64,000 nt of DNA from assembly GCA_015680685.1 (NCBI GenBank), contig MNCI01015611.1, forward strand, positions 190,901 to 254,900. The letters run 5' to 3'. Positions 1-11,571 of the stretch are shown in pieces. The stretch is from Gnetum montanum (Eukaryota > Streptophyta > Gnetopsida > Gnetales > Gnetaceae). The first letter of the stretch is position 1. The number at the start of each line of letters is the position of its first letter. The notes beneath the pieces are model-generated. The model worked only from the letters and a program-made list of their open reading frames with translations. It made no database searches and was not told the DNA's origin. Position numbers and translations under genes: made by a program.

Positions 1-2244
1 TAACGTTATCCTATAAAATTAAAATGAAATCAACAATGCCTAGATCTAGCTCAAAAAAAGTCAATCAATATTAATTTAAGAATTAAGAGATAATTTAAAA
101 AAAAAGCATAGTAAAATATTTATGCAAGATTCATTAGATTTAAAAAAATCAAACTTTTTATTATTCAACCTAAAAAGCAATATTTAATCGGGATCATCTG
201 CACATTTGAAAACCAAAGAAATGACCACAAAAGCAGATAAATTAATAATCTTCTATTTGTTCAATCACATAATAATATTTTATAATTTCCAGCCCCACAC
301 AAAAACAAGATCTGAATTTAACTCTTGTAACCATTTTACCAGTAATCATTTAATCAAGAAATTCATATGTTCAATAGCAGAGAATAGATAAATCACAACC
401 ATAAATTAACATCCTAGGTTTTTCCCCACTCCATCAACTTATAGAAAGATATTAAAATCAGACTTGAGAAGGTATAGGAAAAAAAAAGAGTATAATTCAA
501 GATTCAGATCCAAGATTTATACATTCAAAAGAGGAGGGCTTATCAACCGAATTCCAACCAAAATCCAAGAATTTAACAATTCATAATTATCGATGGGCCG
601 AAGGATACTCTTGCCTTCTGCTGGCGATACCAATTCTCATATCAGGGATCCATAGCCCTTGTTGGTAATCCTTTGCCAAAAATGCCCCAAATCATTATGG
701 GTGTTTCTAAATCATTATAGAAACAACTCTTATCCAACTCATTTAGGTGTGAGAGTGCAAAGGACGGGCGAAGAGATCCAAAAAATGGTAATAAGGGATT
801 TCAAAAAAAAAATCTAAACTTACAACAACAATCTTGATATTTTCATACAAGCATTGTGAAGGTGGTTAGACAAGCAAGAAGAGAAAAGTTTGAGAAAATC
901 AACCCTTGCTAGCCATCATCAAACATAGCAAAGATGGATCATTTTACCTCCTTGCTTAGATATCTTACTTGGAGAAATTATTAGAATATTAGATTGCTAT
1001 GCCTTGATTTCTTTCTCCTTGCTATCTCTTGTAGTAGCCATAGTCTTCTCTCCCTTCTCAGCCACACTCCTTGTTGCTGTATCCCTCTTTTTTGTGTGTG
1101 TGTTCAACCTTTGCCTTGTGTGTGTCCTCTTTTTTACTCTCCTCCTCTTCCTATTTGTAGGTGGAATAAGGGATAATGAATGGTCTCTTGTAACTGACTT
1201 CTTGTGGACTGTTCATATTCTTTTCTTTCTTTTTAAAGTTCTCTCTCTCACACACACACACACACACACTCTCTCTCTCTCTCTCTCTCTCTCTAGCAAT
1301 GGGTCATGAGTTCAATTCTCTTCATGATCACTATAAGAAAATCAATAAAAAATGTATATTCACAAGTTGTAGGTTTAGTTTCTCTTGATAATTACAAAAT
1401 ATTCCAACACAATATCTATCTCTTTATCATTGTCATAAGATGCAAGGAAAGAATTTTCAAATAGATTCATGATAAGGGTAATTCAAGATACATAATCAAA
1501 TAAGGCACCTTCTTTTTCAAGTCATCAACGATGTGAATTTTCTCATCGTCTTACGAGCCTTGAAAGGTCATCACATGACCTTTCTATAGCCATGGAGAGG
1601 GTACTTATACTCTACTATTTCAAACTAAAAAGATCAATGCATCACATTTAGATAAAATAAAATATAAAGCTACAGTATTTGCACACAATATCCCTGATTC
1701 ATGGGTTAGGTTCCTCCAACTTGATTCATGGGTCAAGTTCCTCAATATGAGCATTCTTTTGTATCTCAACATACCTGTTTTAGCTCCTAAGGCACTCCTT
1801 AGAGTATTATCCTTTATTTTTCTTTTGTTTCTCAGCATCTTTGTTGAAATAGAATAGGAAATACTTTGTTTTTCCATATATTATTTATTATTATTAGTTT
1901 AAAACATTCCTAGCATGTATTTTAAATCATATTTTTATGCATAAATTATTTAAACATTTAATCATAATACATATAAAAATATGATCAACAAATTTATTAC
2001 TATTCCAATTCACCATTTCCACCATAGTCCAAACAAAGCACACACACAACTTGACAACAAAACATGCACACAAACACACAGAAAGACTATTACAAGCATT
2101 AACACAAAAACTCAAGGAAAAGTGGTTCATTACACTTCCCAAACATAATCTATGCCTCAACCACAAATTCCACACTCATTACCTCATTAGTTACTATCCC
2201 TAGGTAATCAATTTAATCAATTTTTACAAATTTAAAATCAAGTT
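1..2244. other. AT-rich DNA without a recognisable gene
   Basis: No frame in this stretch shows a recognisable protein. Open frames are short, low in complexity and overlap on both strands. The only clear structures are the dinucleotide repeat at 1241-1294 and a small direct repeat around 1693-1735 (two copies of a GATTCATGGGT motif). It may be flank or 5' region of the Athila-like element whose gag begins near 2245, but I cannot find its LTR or primer-binding site. Confidence 0.5.
1241..1294. repeat. Compound (CT)n(CA)n(CT)n microsatellite
   Basis: About four CT units, then about ten CA units, then about twelve CT units, without interruption. Simple sequence. Any reading frame through it is an artefact. 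Confidence 0.95.
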
Positions 2245-2917
2245 CCTTATCAAGGAATGCCTAATCAACTTTCATTAAAAGATTTAATGGGGAGGAAATC
2301 AGCAACTACTCTTTCCACCCTTTTGTTTCCTGCTAGTTAAGATGTTGAGATTAAAAATTTATCACCATTTTCTCAATTCTATGGTATAGATGATGAGGAC
2401 CTATATCATCATATACAAGCATTTGAAACACTAATAGTTACATGTGGTAATAACATTATAGAACACACTAAGATGAGTGTTTTTCCTATTACATTTAGAG
2501 ATCATGTGTTATCATGGTATAGATTGTTAAAACAATATTTCATTCAGTCTTAGGAAGGTTTTAAGGATGAGTTTTTGAATTGATTTTTATCTTCTATGAA
2601 AATCCATCAATATAAGAAATAACTTTTAGGTTTTCAACAAAAAGAAAATGAAACTTATGAATAGGCTTGGAAGCATTTTAAAGACATTAGAACAAGGATC
2701 ACCTTGATCATGGTTTTTTGGAATGTCAATTGTTAGAATTTTTTGTTGATAGTTTGACACCTATTACATGGTAGAGTATTGATTTTGCTTGTAGTGGTAC
2801 GATTTTGATAATGACACTTGAAGCAGCATTCAATGTGTTAAATCAAATAGTGGATTAGAGCAAAAGTTGACTTGTGAATAAAAAAACTAATATGCTAGAA
2901 CACACCATGATGACAAG
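2245..2917 (+). pseudogene. Athila-like Ty3/gypsy gag fragment, cut by element 1
   Basis: In the + frame through the ATG at 2287 the translation has the look of a plant Ty3/gypsy gag (Retrotrans_gag): a region FYGIDDEDLYHHIQAFETL, then FPITFRDHVLSWYRLL, then a stretch matching the usual 'F..F......Q....E...AW..F' pattern. Several in-frame stops replace Gln, Trp or Arg codons, and a frameshift lies near 2710. The frame ends exactly where element 1 inserts (target site ACAAG, 2913-2917). The right half of the host element resumes at 10062, and its RT is Athila-like. Gag forms the capsid-like particle. This copy is dead. Lineage is inferred from the linked RT. Confidence 0.65.
2913..2917. repeat. 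Target-site duplication ACAAG (left) of element 1
   Basis: ACAAG immediately precedes the terminal TG of the left LTR, and the same five bases follow the terminal CA at 10061. A perfect 5-bp duplication is the expected gypsy integration mark. Confidence 0.9.
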
Positions 2918-3733
2918 TGATGAGTGGCTAGGTACCCCTACACTCAACCATATGAATACGAATGTTACACGTGCGATCCAGTCGAACTCCGTAGACTAAG
3001 TGCCTACACGCCTCATGGAACACTTAAGGTTAATCATTCGTTGTCTTCCCAGACTTACTTGTATTTGTCACGGTTGTATGGTTAAGTAAGTTTGAGGTAT
3101 ATGATTTTTATGTCTTTTATGTTTTATCTCCTATGCTGACAAGGTGAAGGGGGAAGAGACTAATTAACTAACTAAGCCTTAATTAACCTATCATCAGTAT
3201 CCATTCCCACTTACCATTCACACCCTGCACCAATGCAACCTTGGTTACCAAACGCTAGTTGTTGCTAGGATCACCAAGCATAACGCACATGCTCGAAGCG
3301 GTCATACTGAGGCACTTAACTAGGAGAGAAGGGTTGAGAGAGATTTAATGACTAATAAATCATTTAAATGATAAACAATAAATAACAGTAAATAAAATCC
3401 TATTTAGCCTATTCCATGCATCGCAAGGTTTATCCAAGAAGTTCGTCTTTATTACCATACACAAACATGTGTTCAGGTACAATATTTGCTTGAATAAAGA
3501 TCCGTTCACTTTAGAGCTCCTACTATGGGCACATGGAAATTATTCTATCTCTGGAGAGGTAAAACTACCAGAGTTTCACTATGGTCTAGGCCTAGAATTA
3601 GAAACAAGGGAGAGTCGCCTCTTATTTATAGATTTGATGGCGCACTGCGATATCGTAGGGGAAGATGCGATATCGCGGAGGACATGATATCACATACGCG
3701 ATATTACAGCCCATGCGATATCGCGTTCCATCA
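2918..3733 (-). repeat. 3' LTR of element 1 (LTR1)
   Basis: The 816-bp LTR runs TGATGAGTGG...CCATCA on the + strand. In sense (minus) it starts TGATGG and ends ACTCATCA. A TATA-like TATAAATA lies at 3630-3623 in sense. The outer (U3) end, 3645-3733, is an array of GATATC-centred palindromes, several as GCGATATCGC. Confidence 0.92.
3623..3630 (-). promoter_or_regulatory. TATA-like box in LTR1
   Basis: TATAAATA on the minus strand, placed between the GATATC array and the rest of the LTR. The same octamer stands at the matching place in LTR2 (9951-9958) and in the solo LTR (22022-22029, + strand). LTR3 has lost it (TTTAAATA). It is the likely core promoter of the family. Confidence 0.6.
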
Positions 3734-3740
3734 TACCCCC
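3734..3740 (-). other. Polypurine tract of element 1
   Basis: In sense the bases just before the 3' LTR read CATGGGGGTA followed by the terminal TGATGG. The GGGGGTA is the likely plus-strand primer. The same purine run precedes LTR3 of element 2 and LTR-B of family 2 (51741-51747). Confidence 0.75.
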
Positions 3741-4469
3741 ATGACTGAATAAAAACTCATCCTCTAGTTCCTTACAAAATATTGGGATGGTATGAGATTA
3801 TTGACTCAAAATGGAACTAATGGGATGACATGTGAACGGATCATCATTACAAGACAGGACAAAACTAGTGTTCATAACAACAAGAGTGAACACTTTATAC
3901 ATTGACATCAGGCCTTATTTGGTAGTTGAGAAAGAGAGAAAGAGAAAGAAGTTTTGCTGCTACCAACGCCAAGATTGTGCCTTTTGTTGTCCATCCATAA
4001 GCGCGCCATCCATCTCGTTCCTTGCATAGCTACTTTCAGCACTGCTCCATTCCATGTGTTCCCTCCAGATCCAATCCATTGTTGTATGATTGCCATATGC
4101 ACACACAACACAGTCTTTACATTAGCAAGGGTAAATGAATCATAATGCAATTGATACCTTACTTCGGTGAAAGGTCCATTGGCTGAGTTGTGGTATGGCT
4201 GATACAGATATGGAGATATCATAATGGTGACTACTGAAGGTGTAGGGGTTAGGAGAAAATCGAAAATATTTGGGTCTAGATCCCCATGACTAAGAGCAAA
4301 CCTCCGGTAGTGATAGAATGGAGAAAGAAAAAGAACAAGAAAGATGGAGAAAAAGAGACAATTATAATGTCGATGAAATGGATGTCAAGATGGAAATGAA
4401 AAAAATAATATAGATTGCAAAAATATTAGGGGAAAGAATTTAACTGGTGCACCAAAGAGGAATGTTAGT

Positions 4470-4500
4470 GGGTCCTCCCCAAAGTAGGCTCATGCCCTTA
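4470..4500 (-). other. Conserved non-coding motif, family 1 copy 1
   Basis: In sense it reads GAGCCTACTTTGGGGAGGAC then CCACT. The same core occurs in element 2 (13128-13155), in family 2 in sense (47905-47930) and, more diverged, on the minus strand at 59905-59878. In family 2 and at 59.9 kb it lies about 0.8-1 kb upstream of the accessory ORF. Role unknown. Confidence 0.6.
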
Positions 4501-5552
4501 ATGCCTTGACAAACCCACATTCAAAGAGTCTGTAGGCTCTGGGAATGTCATTTGGAACAAGACTTAAAGTCTTAACTGCAACAATTTACCAAAAAGAAAA
4601 AAATGCGTTAACCAAAATATACACTAATGATACAACCGACAATGAGGTGAACAATGGAGAGAAGGATGGAGAGAAGATAATGGAATGGAATCCCAGGAAG
4701 AAGGTGGTGTACAGTTCCTTGTGTAGTTCATGATTAATGTGACTTAGTAGATCCCATTCCAAGTCTGGCCTCAAGAAAACCACATCCAGTCACTTCGCAT
4801 TAATGCATTTAGCCAATCCATCCCTTTGAAGTAACAAGAATGCCTTCACCCAAGAGCCACCACCATTCCGACCAAACGAAGGAGAAGAAAATGGAAAGTG
4901 AGAAGGGCCTTAGTTAGAGGGAACATTTTTATTTTAGTTCCATAACTAGTGCTTGTAGCCCAAATGATTATTTCGTCTAAGGGGTGTGCTTTGAATTCTC
5001 ACTTTTTCCCCTTTTCTGTGTGTTGTTTTATGTGTTTATGCATGAGAACCACACCATGCAAAGACTTTGTTATTTTTATTTGCTCAGCTTCTCGATAATT
5101 GAGTAATGTCAAATGGTAAGAAAACTCAAGAAGAAAACATCTAAGCACCCAAGAGAATGGCCAATATAAATGCATCAAGTTCCCTTCAAGTCACACCCTT
5201 TTCAATCCTTGAGTCCTTCCTTAGTTTGAGAAATGCCCAGTCATCGATTTGTTATAGTCTTTATTATGAAAGGGAATGTACATTTCCAAGCCGAGAGAGA
5301 CCATAGAAATCTGTGGGTGTGTGGATGAAGTGAACTCATTGCCTACTATATCAAAAGAACCATACCTTAGTATCAACATCATGACTTAAAGGTAAAAATA
5401 AAAAATTAGCAATTAATAGGAAAATAGTTCATACCATCATGAAGAACACTTATTAAATGACAAACTTGACGACATGGATAACACACACACACACAAAAAA
5501 TGAAAAAGGTATAGCGATGTTGTAAAAAAAAAAAAAAGAAAAGTAAAGAAAT

Positions 5553-5673
5553 TTGTAAAACAAAAATGTGTAAAACAAAAACATGTAAAAAAAACGTGTA
5601 AAACAAAAACGTGTGAAACAAAAATGTGTAAAACAAAAACATGTGAAATAAAAGTGTGTAAAAAAAATGTAAA
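5553..5673. repeat. 16-bp minisatellite (GTGTAAAACAAAAAYG)n
   Basis: About seven imperfect copies of a 16-bp unit of the form GTGTAAAACAAAAAC/T. Element 2 has only about two copies at the same place (13965-14010), so the array has grown or shrunk since the copies separated. The phenylalanine-rich frames across it on the minus strand are artefacts. Confidence 0.85.
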
Positions 5674-5947
5674 AAGAACTAAGGGCCCCAAATGATTAGC
5701 ATAGGTGGCCATCTCCCCCATGACTGAATGGAAAGGGAGAGATCCGAAATAATGAGCGCCTGTTTGAATTTCTTAGAAGTGTCCAACTTCTCCCAATTGA
5801 TGTTCTTAGATTAAGGGGTGGAAGTCGGCGACACTCGTATTACAATGTATCTATGCCTTCGTTGTTGGCGTGAGTTGTTCCCCCAGTTCATTCCATGCAT
5901 GTTGGTCGGTTGCTCTTTCGACTAGCTATCAACCATGGGGTGTCCAC

Positions 5948-6598
5948 TTATTGTGTGGTTGCTACATACAAGCACCTTTGTCTCAAAGTTTCTAGGGCAC
6001 ACATGTTGCATGTAGGAGATGCTGTGCATTCCTCCATGTCATCACTTGATGAGTCACTGTATGTGATGCACAAAAATTTCTTCTTCTTGATCTTTACATA
6101 AATGTTTACCTTAGATATTTCCAAGGAAAGATCACGAATTCCTAGGCATGTGTCTATTGTGCTTAGCCATGCCCTTCTCATTATAATTGGGAAGTTCCCT
6201 TCGTTGTTGTTGACTTCTATCACTAGGAAATTAGTTGGGTATGACCAACCACACATAGTGGTAACGATGTCCTCCACCAATCCCAAGGGAATGGTGATGG
6301 AATGGTTAGACAACTCTAGTTTAATATTTCTCTTCTTAAGTTGTGGCAGGTTCCAGGCTTGATACATTTCTCGTGATATTAAGTTGACTCTAGAACTTGA
6401 GTCAAGAAGAGCCTTATGAGGTTTGTTCTTAGTGACTTGGAGGTAGATTAAGGGACTTCCAGGGTTAGATAGTTTCTTGGGAAGGTGGCCTACCTTGATC
6501 CAGTCGGTTACGGTATGTGTTAACATAACGGTATGCATTGAGCTCTGGTATTGGTTTGAAGGAAGCTCCAAAGCCTTATGTGTTGGAGGAGTGATCAC
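5948..6598 (-). pseudogene. Aspartic protease domain of element 1
   Basis: The longest surviving frame of the element (216 residues). It shows the retropepsin layout: LLDSSSRVNLISREMYQAW at the active site (6403-6392 codes DSSS), then IPLGLVEDIVTTMCGW, an FLVIEV strand, and PIIMRRAWLSTID in place of the usual 'LGRPFL'. The active-site Asp-Ser/Thr-Gly triplet reads Asp-Ser-Ser, as in element 2, so the glycine was lost before the two copies separated. It should cut the Gag polyprotein; activity is doubtful. Confidence 0.8.
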
Positions 6599-7190
6599 AA
6601 ACTCAACCGATTGCGGTTGTGAGAGCTTGTCTAGGCTTTTGATTTTGAAGAAAGGTCTTCTCTTCTTATAGTTGTCAGAACCAGCAACGGGTTGAAGGTT
6701 TACAACTCTCGTAGCATTACGTTGCTGCGGTTTGAGTGGGGAGTTCCCCTTACATTGTTGGAGCAGGTGGTATGGGAACTACCGATAGAAGAGTGGCAGA
6801 TGGATTAGGAGGATAGTATGGATGTGGAGCATCTCTTGGAGGAGAAGGAGTCCTTCTAAAGTACTCCCAAACCTGGTAGTGATGTTGTAAAGTTGTGTGA
6901 CCCATGGAGTCACTTGGAGAAATCGGCTGCTACATGTGGTAGCCATAAGGATTGGGTTGCCGGTAAGGGTATTGTTGTTTCGGTGATGGCATCCCCCATG
7001 ATTGTGGATGTTTCCATTGCTGATGTTGCTTGATACGTTGTGGTAGTGTTCCACTTGGATAGTATGTTAACGATTGGTGGAATTGCCTTGGGTTACCTTG
7101 GGGATAAGGTAACCTTCGGGGTGTCTACCATTTGTTAAGTCTCGGGTTGAGTGCATACACCCTAGACTCTTGTAGATGTGAGATGATTGG

Positions 7191-7229
7191 ACAACATCCT
7201 TTAGGATGGTCATATTGGCAGATCTCACA
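7191..7229 (-). other. Zinc-knuckle motif in element 1 gag (C-X2-C-X3-H-X4-C)
   Basis: In sense: CEICQYDHPKGCCP. Spacing C-X2-C-X3-H-X3/4-C is one residue shorter than the retroviral CX2CX4HX4C. The same spacing is present in element 2 (second Cys now Tyr) and in family 2 gag (45831-45869), so it is a family trait and not one indel. Confidence 0.7.
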
Positions 7230-7945
7230 TCCATCGTCATTATCTGTATCCGAATCCACAACCTCATCGGCGATGTTCATTTTCCCTTACCCTTGTCACG
7301 TGCAGGGCCTGAATCTCTCCGCTTTTTCTTGTCCTTGTTACTAATTCGTTCCTCCTTAGACTCCTCTACAATATTTAGGACAGTTTTAATTTTACTATCT
7401 AAGGAGCTCCATGTTTCACTACCTTAGTCGATACTTCCGTTGTTAGTTTTTGAAGCGGCAAGGTTTTTCTATTCACCAACTCTTTAAGTGGTGACTCATC
7501 CTCTTCATCACAGAATCTCACTCCCCTCTTCCAGAGGGAAGGATCATAGTTATATTCTTTTGCTCTTTCTCTTTTTCATAGCTCACCTTCTTCTTTGGCT
7601 ACTTGCTCCAATAATCTGTGAATTTCATGGGATCTAAGTTTTGATAGTCTCCCTTGGGCATAAGTCCCAAGGGTTCTCCTAGTTTCATACCTTAGCCCAT
7701 CTACGAGATGATGAAGTTGATCCCGTTGTGCATAACTATGGCCCAAGCAATGATGTAACAATGCATAGTAGCAGCCCATGGTAGCATCCACGGGTTTATG
7801 AGTACCTTGCTTCCATCCTTGGATCTGCTTATGCAAGTTAGACACTCTGGAGTATGTTTGATATTTATCGTTGAAGGGTTCTAACATTGTACTCCACCTC
7901 CTAATGGTTTCCAGCTCTAAGGACCGATACCAACTCTATGCTTCC

Positions 7946-7993
7946 TTTATGAGTATCCTAGGAAACAACTTTATGAGTATCCTAGGAAACAAC
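7946..7993 (-). repeat. 24-bp tandem duplication inside gag
   Basis: TTTATGAGTATCCTAGGAAA plus CAAC occurs twice back to back (7946-7969, 7970-7993). It adds eight codons in frame (LFPRILIK repeated). Element 2 has one copy. Confidence 0.9.
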
Positions 7994-9212
7994 TTTAACT
8001 TCTGCCACTTGTTTTTTATGTTTTGCAAGGTGTAGGCATCGTGGAATGTCTTTAAATGATTTTGTGGATCTACTTTGTATCCCCCATCAAATCGTGGGAT
8101 TTTATTCATGTCTAAGTGCTTGATCCAGCTATCATTTTGATGCCTTGTTGGTATTCTCACAGCCTCCATAATATCTAGCATGCTTTAGGTGGCAAGTAGG
8201 GGTTCGTCATGATCATCTCTTTCATGACATCTATGATGTTGACATTGTTCCCTACTTTTCCTTCTACCATGCCTAGACTCTCTAGATTGCCCTCGTCCTC
8301 TCTCTCGACTCTCTCATCGAGGTTTGTCATTTCGCTTACCCTTATCCTCTCCATTATGCTCTTGATGATTGCACCTTGATGTGGAAGGAGAGGGTGAATG
8401 GTGTGATGAAGGGGAAGAAGAAAGAGAACCATCGTCATGATGATGTTTCTTACCTTCTCTTCGATGGCTTCAGCCCTGATCATGATGACGATATGAGTGC
8501 CCGTCCTTGTCATGTGTTTTTGTTCCCTCGGTGAATAGTTGGTGTTCACAAGGATTAGAACTAGGGTTGTGTATCGTGAAACGTAGGTTTTGATACCCCA
8601 CCTCCTCACTATCGTTAGGAGGGGGAACATCTTTCGATAGAGAACCTGTTATAAGTGGTTCACCATCTCTAATTTCTCTTAGGACGTGCGGGACCCCTTT
8701 TCCCTTCAACAATGTATGGTGGCTCTCCTACCTTGAGTCCCTTAAATGTTGTGCGGCTGTGGGATGGTAATCCCTTGTGTCAAAATTTGCCACAACATAT
8801 TCAACATAGAGCTGTGTCATGCCTATTTGTGCAAGAGCACGGAGGAGCATGTTGGGGACTGCACGATCTGGAGGTAACACTATGTTACCTTGCAAGTCTC
8901 TCCAGTGCATCTGTTCATCCTGATGGAGGATAAAAGTAAAATCAGGTATATACTCATTGGGATGAGTATATACCACCCTATATTATTGAGGAATTGGCTG
9001 ATTTTGGGTATGTGTTTTAGACAGTCGACTGTTTCTTGTATGATCCCTAGGTGGTGAAATGCTCTTATGAGAAGAAGAAGAAGACATTGTGTCTTATTCG
9101 GTGTCCTAATTAATCATTATATAATTTTTTGTTTAATTAACCCTAAGGTTTGTTTAAGCTCCTAACGATGTGAGTGATTTCCTATGTTCTACTTAGCGCA
9201 CAAACACTTAGT

Positions 9213-9229
9213 CCTCGGCAACGGTGCCA
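9213..9229 (-). other. Primer-binding site, tRNA-Asp type, element 1
   Basis: In sense TGGCACCGTTGCCGAGG, one base after the LTR end. It complements the 3' end of plant tRNA-Asp(GUC), whose usual PBS is TGGCGCCGTTGCCGGGG, with two transitions. Athila/Tat elements commonly use this primer. Confidence 0.85.
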
Positions 9230-9230
9230 A

Positions 9231-10061
9231 TGATGAGTGGCGAGGTACCCCTACACTCAACCATACGAATACGAGCATTACACGTGCGATTTGGTCGAAC
9301 TTCGTAGACTAAGTGCCTACACGCCTCATGGAACACTTAAGGTTAATCATTCGTTGTCTTCTCAGACTTACTTGTATTTTTCACAGTTGTATGGTTAAGT
9401 AAGTCTGAGGTATATGATTTTTATGTCTTTTCTATTTTATCTCCTATGCTGACAAGGTGAAGGGTGAAGAGACTAATTAACTAACTTTAACTTAACTAAC
9501 TAAGCCTTAATTAACCTAGCATTAGTATCTGTTCCCACTTACCGTTCACACCCTGAACCAATGCAACCTTGGCTACCAAATGCTAATCATTGCTGGGATC
9601 ATCAAGCGTAACGCACGTGCTCGAAGTGGTCGTACTGAGGCACTTAGCTAGGAGAGAAGGATTGAGAGAGATTTAATGACTAATAAAGCATTTAAATGAT
9701 AAAAAATAAATAACAGTAAATAAAATCCTATTTAGCCTATTCCATGCATTGCAAGGTTTATCCAAGAAGTTCGTATTTATTGCCATACACAAACTTGTGT
9801 TCAGGTACAATATTTGCTTGAATAAAGATCTGTTTACTTTGGAGCTTCTACTGCGGGCACATGGAAATTATTCTATCTCTGGAGAGGTAAAACTACTAGA
9901 GTTTCACTACGGTCTAGGCGTAGAATTAGAAACAAGGGAGAGCCACCTCTTATTTATAGATTTGATGGCGCACTGCGATATCGCGTACGTAATATTGTAG
10001 GGGAAGATGCGATATCACGAGGGATGCAATATCGCTGCCCATGCGATATCACGTCCCATCA
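9231..10061 (-). repeat. 5' LTR of element 1 (LTR2)
   Basis: 831 bp, TG...CA, same order as LTR1. It has a TATA-like box at 9958-9951 and GATATC palindromes at 9976-10061. It differs from LTR1 mainly by transitions. Confidence 0.92.
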
Positions 10062-10066
10062 ACAAG
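10062..10066. repeat. Target-site duplication ACAAG (right) of element 1
   Basis: Matches 2913-2917 exactly, and the host Athila-like element resumes immediately after it. Confidence 0.9.
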
Positions 10067-10204
10067 CTTGATAAATTAATTTAAAAAGGTTAATAATAAA
10101 TTATCATCTCTATCTATGTCATTTAATGCTAGTGTGTAGGGTTAATCATTCTAGTGCCAACAATAAGCATCATTAGTTCGTACGAATGAGGGAATTCACA
10201 ACAC

Positions 10205-11571
10205 TAACCAACTATGTTACAAATATTACAACAAAATGGACACTTGCAACTACCCTTTGGGTTGTGCAATGCTCTTGCTACATTTCAAAGGAATATGACA
10301 TCTGTTTTTTCAAATATGATTGATTCTTTTCTTAAGGTTTTCATAAATGACTTTTCAATCTATAGTGATTCATTCTCTAATGCCTTGCATCATCTTGAAT
10401 TAGTCTTGTGTAGGTGTATTGATAAGGGTCTTAAGTTATCTTGGAAGAGTGTCATTCCATGGTCTCCTATTATTGTGTTAGGCCACATTGTGAGTAAAGA
10501 GGGAATTTCTATAGATCCTAAAAAAATAAAAATTATTTTCCATCTTACTTCCATTAATATGAAAGGTTTACGTGCATTTCTGGGACATGTTAGTTTTTAT
10601 AGATTGTTCATTAAAGATTTCTCATTGACTACTCAGTCATTGGTAAAATTATTACAAAAGGATGTTGTTTTTAAATTGACTAAAGATTGCCAAAAAGCAT
10701 TTAAAAGCTTATAATCAAAGCTATCTTTAGAACCAATATTACAGGGCCTTGATTGGAGCAATGATTTTGAGTTTATGACAAATGCCTCAGATTTTGCAAT
10801 TGAAGCAGTATTGGGTCAGTGTAAAGATAATGTTCCATATGTTATTTCTTATATTTCTACAACATTAACCCCTACTCAAATTAATTATACTATTACTAAA
10901 AATGATATGTTAGCGGTTGTTTATAGCTTAGATAAATTTTGCCATTACTTAATTGGTTTCTGTACAGTAGTATTTACTAATCATGTTTCTATTAAATATT
11001 TGCATAATAAATGAACTGCAAGTTCAAGACTAATTTGTTAGTGTCTTTTGGTACAATAATTTGATTTGGTGATTTTTGATAAGAAGGGATTTGAAAATTT
11101 AGTGGTAGATCATTTGTCTAGATTGGAGCATAATGTAGATTTGAGACATCCCACACATTTAATGATTCATTTTTAGATGAGAAACTATTTACTTTTTGGG
11201 CAAAGGTTGTTATTCCTAAGGTTCCAAATCCTTTGTATGTGGATATTGTTAATTATTTAGATGTATGCCAACTACAAAAATTTTGGACTAAAGGATAAAA
11301 ATAGGCTTTCATCATTAAGGCATAATAGTTCATTTGGGAGGATCCATTCATGTATAAGATTTGCAAAGATCAGATCATTTGATGATGTCTACCATAATAA
11401 GAACAACAAGAGGTAATTACTTTTAGCCATTTTGGAGTGTGTGGAGGTCACTTTGTAGGTAAGAAAATTTTATACAAAATTATCCATGCTAGCTTTTAAT
11501 GGCCTACATTGTTTAAAGATACTTATGAATATTGTAAGAGATGTGATCAATGCTAATGAATGGAAGGACTC
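10205..11571 (+). pseudogene. Athila-like pol remnant: half RT, RNase H, integrase zinc finger
   Basis: The frame starts inside RT at LPFGLCNALATFQ, the plant gypsy PFGLCNAPATFQ motif. It goes on through VFINDFSIYSDSF, where the catalytic F-x-D-D reads F-I-N-D (10340-10351), and VLGHIVSKEGISIDPKKIK, typical of Athila. RNase H follows (10775-11014: TNASDFAIEAVLGQ; IKYLHNK), then the VVDHLSRLEH linker near 11100, and an H2C2 integrase zinc finger from about 11430 (CGGHFVGKK ... CKRCDQC). Here the two codons after CDQC have become stops. The RT N-terminal half and the protease are missing between gag (to 2917) and this point. It ends at element 2. Confidence 0.8.

Larger units (their letters stand above)
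3741..5689 (-). other. Long non-coding 3' internal region of element 1
   Basis: About 1.95 kb between the end of gag-protease and the PPT. The frames here are short and disagree between elements 1 and 2, although the DNA of the two copies is very similar, so I call it non-coding. It contains the conserved motif at about 4470-4500 and the 16-bp minisatellite at 5553-5673. The stretch about 4755-5015 is missing from element 2, a deletion of roughly 260 bp there. Confidence 0.7.
5690..9087 (-). pseudogene. Gag-protease polyprotein of element 1 (decayed)
   Basis: Sense start is the ATG at 9087-9085, 126 bp after the PBS, opening MSSSSSHKSISPP. In order: an N-terminal region conserved with element 2 (YIPDFTFILHQDEQ; LPPDRAVPNMLLRALA), a basic Ser/His-rich linker, the gag core (LDMNKIPRFDGGYKVDPQNH; FHDAY; SWYRSLE in element 2), a helical Glu/Arg-rich part, a zinc knuckle at 7229-7191, a Pro/Gln/Tyr-rich tail, and an aspartic protease (6598-5948). 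Many stops and frameshifts break it. A 24-bp in-frame tandem duplication (7946-7993) repeats eight codons and is absent from element 2. Nothing after the protease resembles RT. Gag would package the RNA; this copy cannot be translated through. Confidence 0.8.
2918..10061 (-). mobile_element. Element 1: non-autonomous gag-protease LTR retrotransposon, family 1
   Basis: A 7144-bp element read on the minus strand. Order in sense: 5' LTR (10061-9231), tRNA-Asp PBS (9229-9213), gag plus protease (9087 to about 5690), about 2 kb of non-coding DNA, PPT (3740-3734) and 3' LTR (3733-2918). It is flanked by ACAAG on both sides. No reverse transcriptase, RNase H or integrase is visible in any frame, so it would depend on proteins from another element. 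PBS and gag point to the Athila/Tat side of Ty3/gypsy. By eye the first 200 bases of its two LTRs differ at about one base in 17, mostly transitions, so insertion is not recent. Confidence 0.9.

Noticed and set aside
994-1309. Leu/Ser-rich open frames near 1.1 kb, possible secreted protein
   Set aside because: CT-rich and CA/CT microsatellite DNA gives hydrophobic and Ser/Leu runs in all frames; no family-like motif.
3908-4222. Open frame of 104 residues in the 3' region of element 1
   Set aside because: The element 2 counterpart is frameshifted and conserved only as DNA; no sign of protein-level selection.
5406-5721. Phenylalanine-rich membrane-like proteins on the minus strand
   Set aside because: They are translations of the 16-bp minisatellite and flanking A-runs, differ in every frame and have no counterpart in element 2.
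9213-9229. tRNA gene fragment (tRNA-Asp 3' end)
   Set aside because: Only the 17-18 nt primer-binding complement is present, one base from an LTR end; no cloverleaf around it. The same holds for 17480, 44250, 52640 and 60107.
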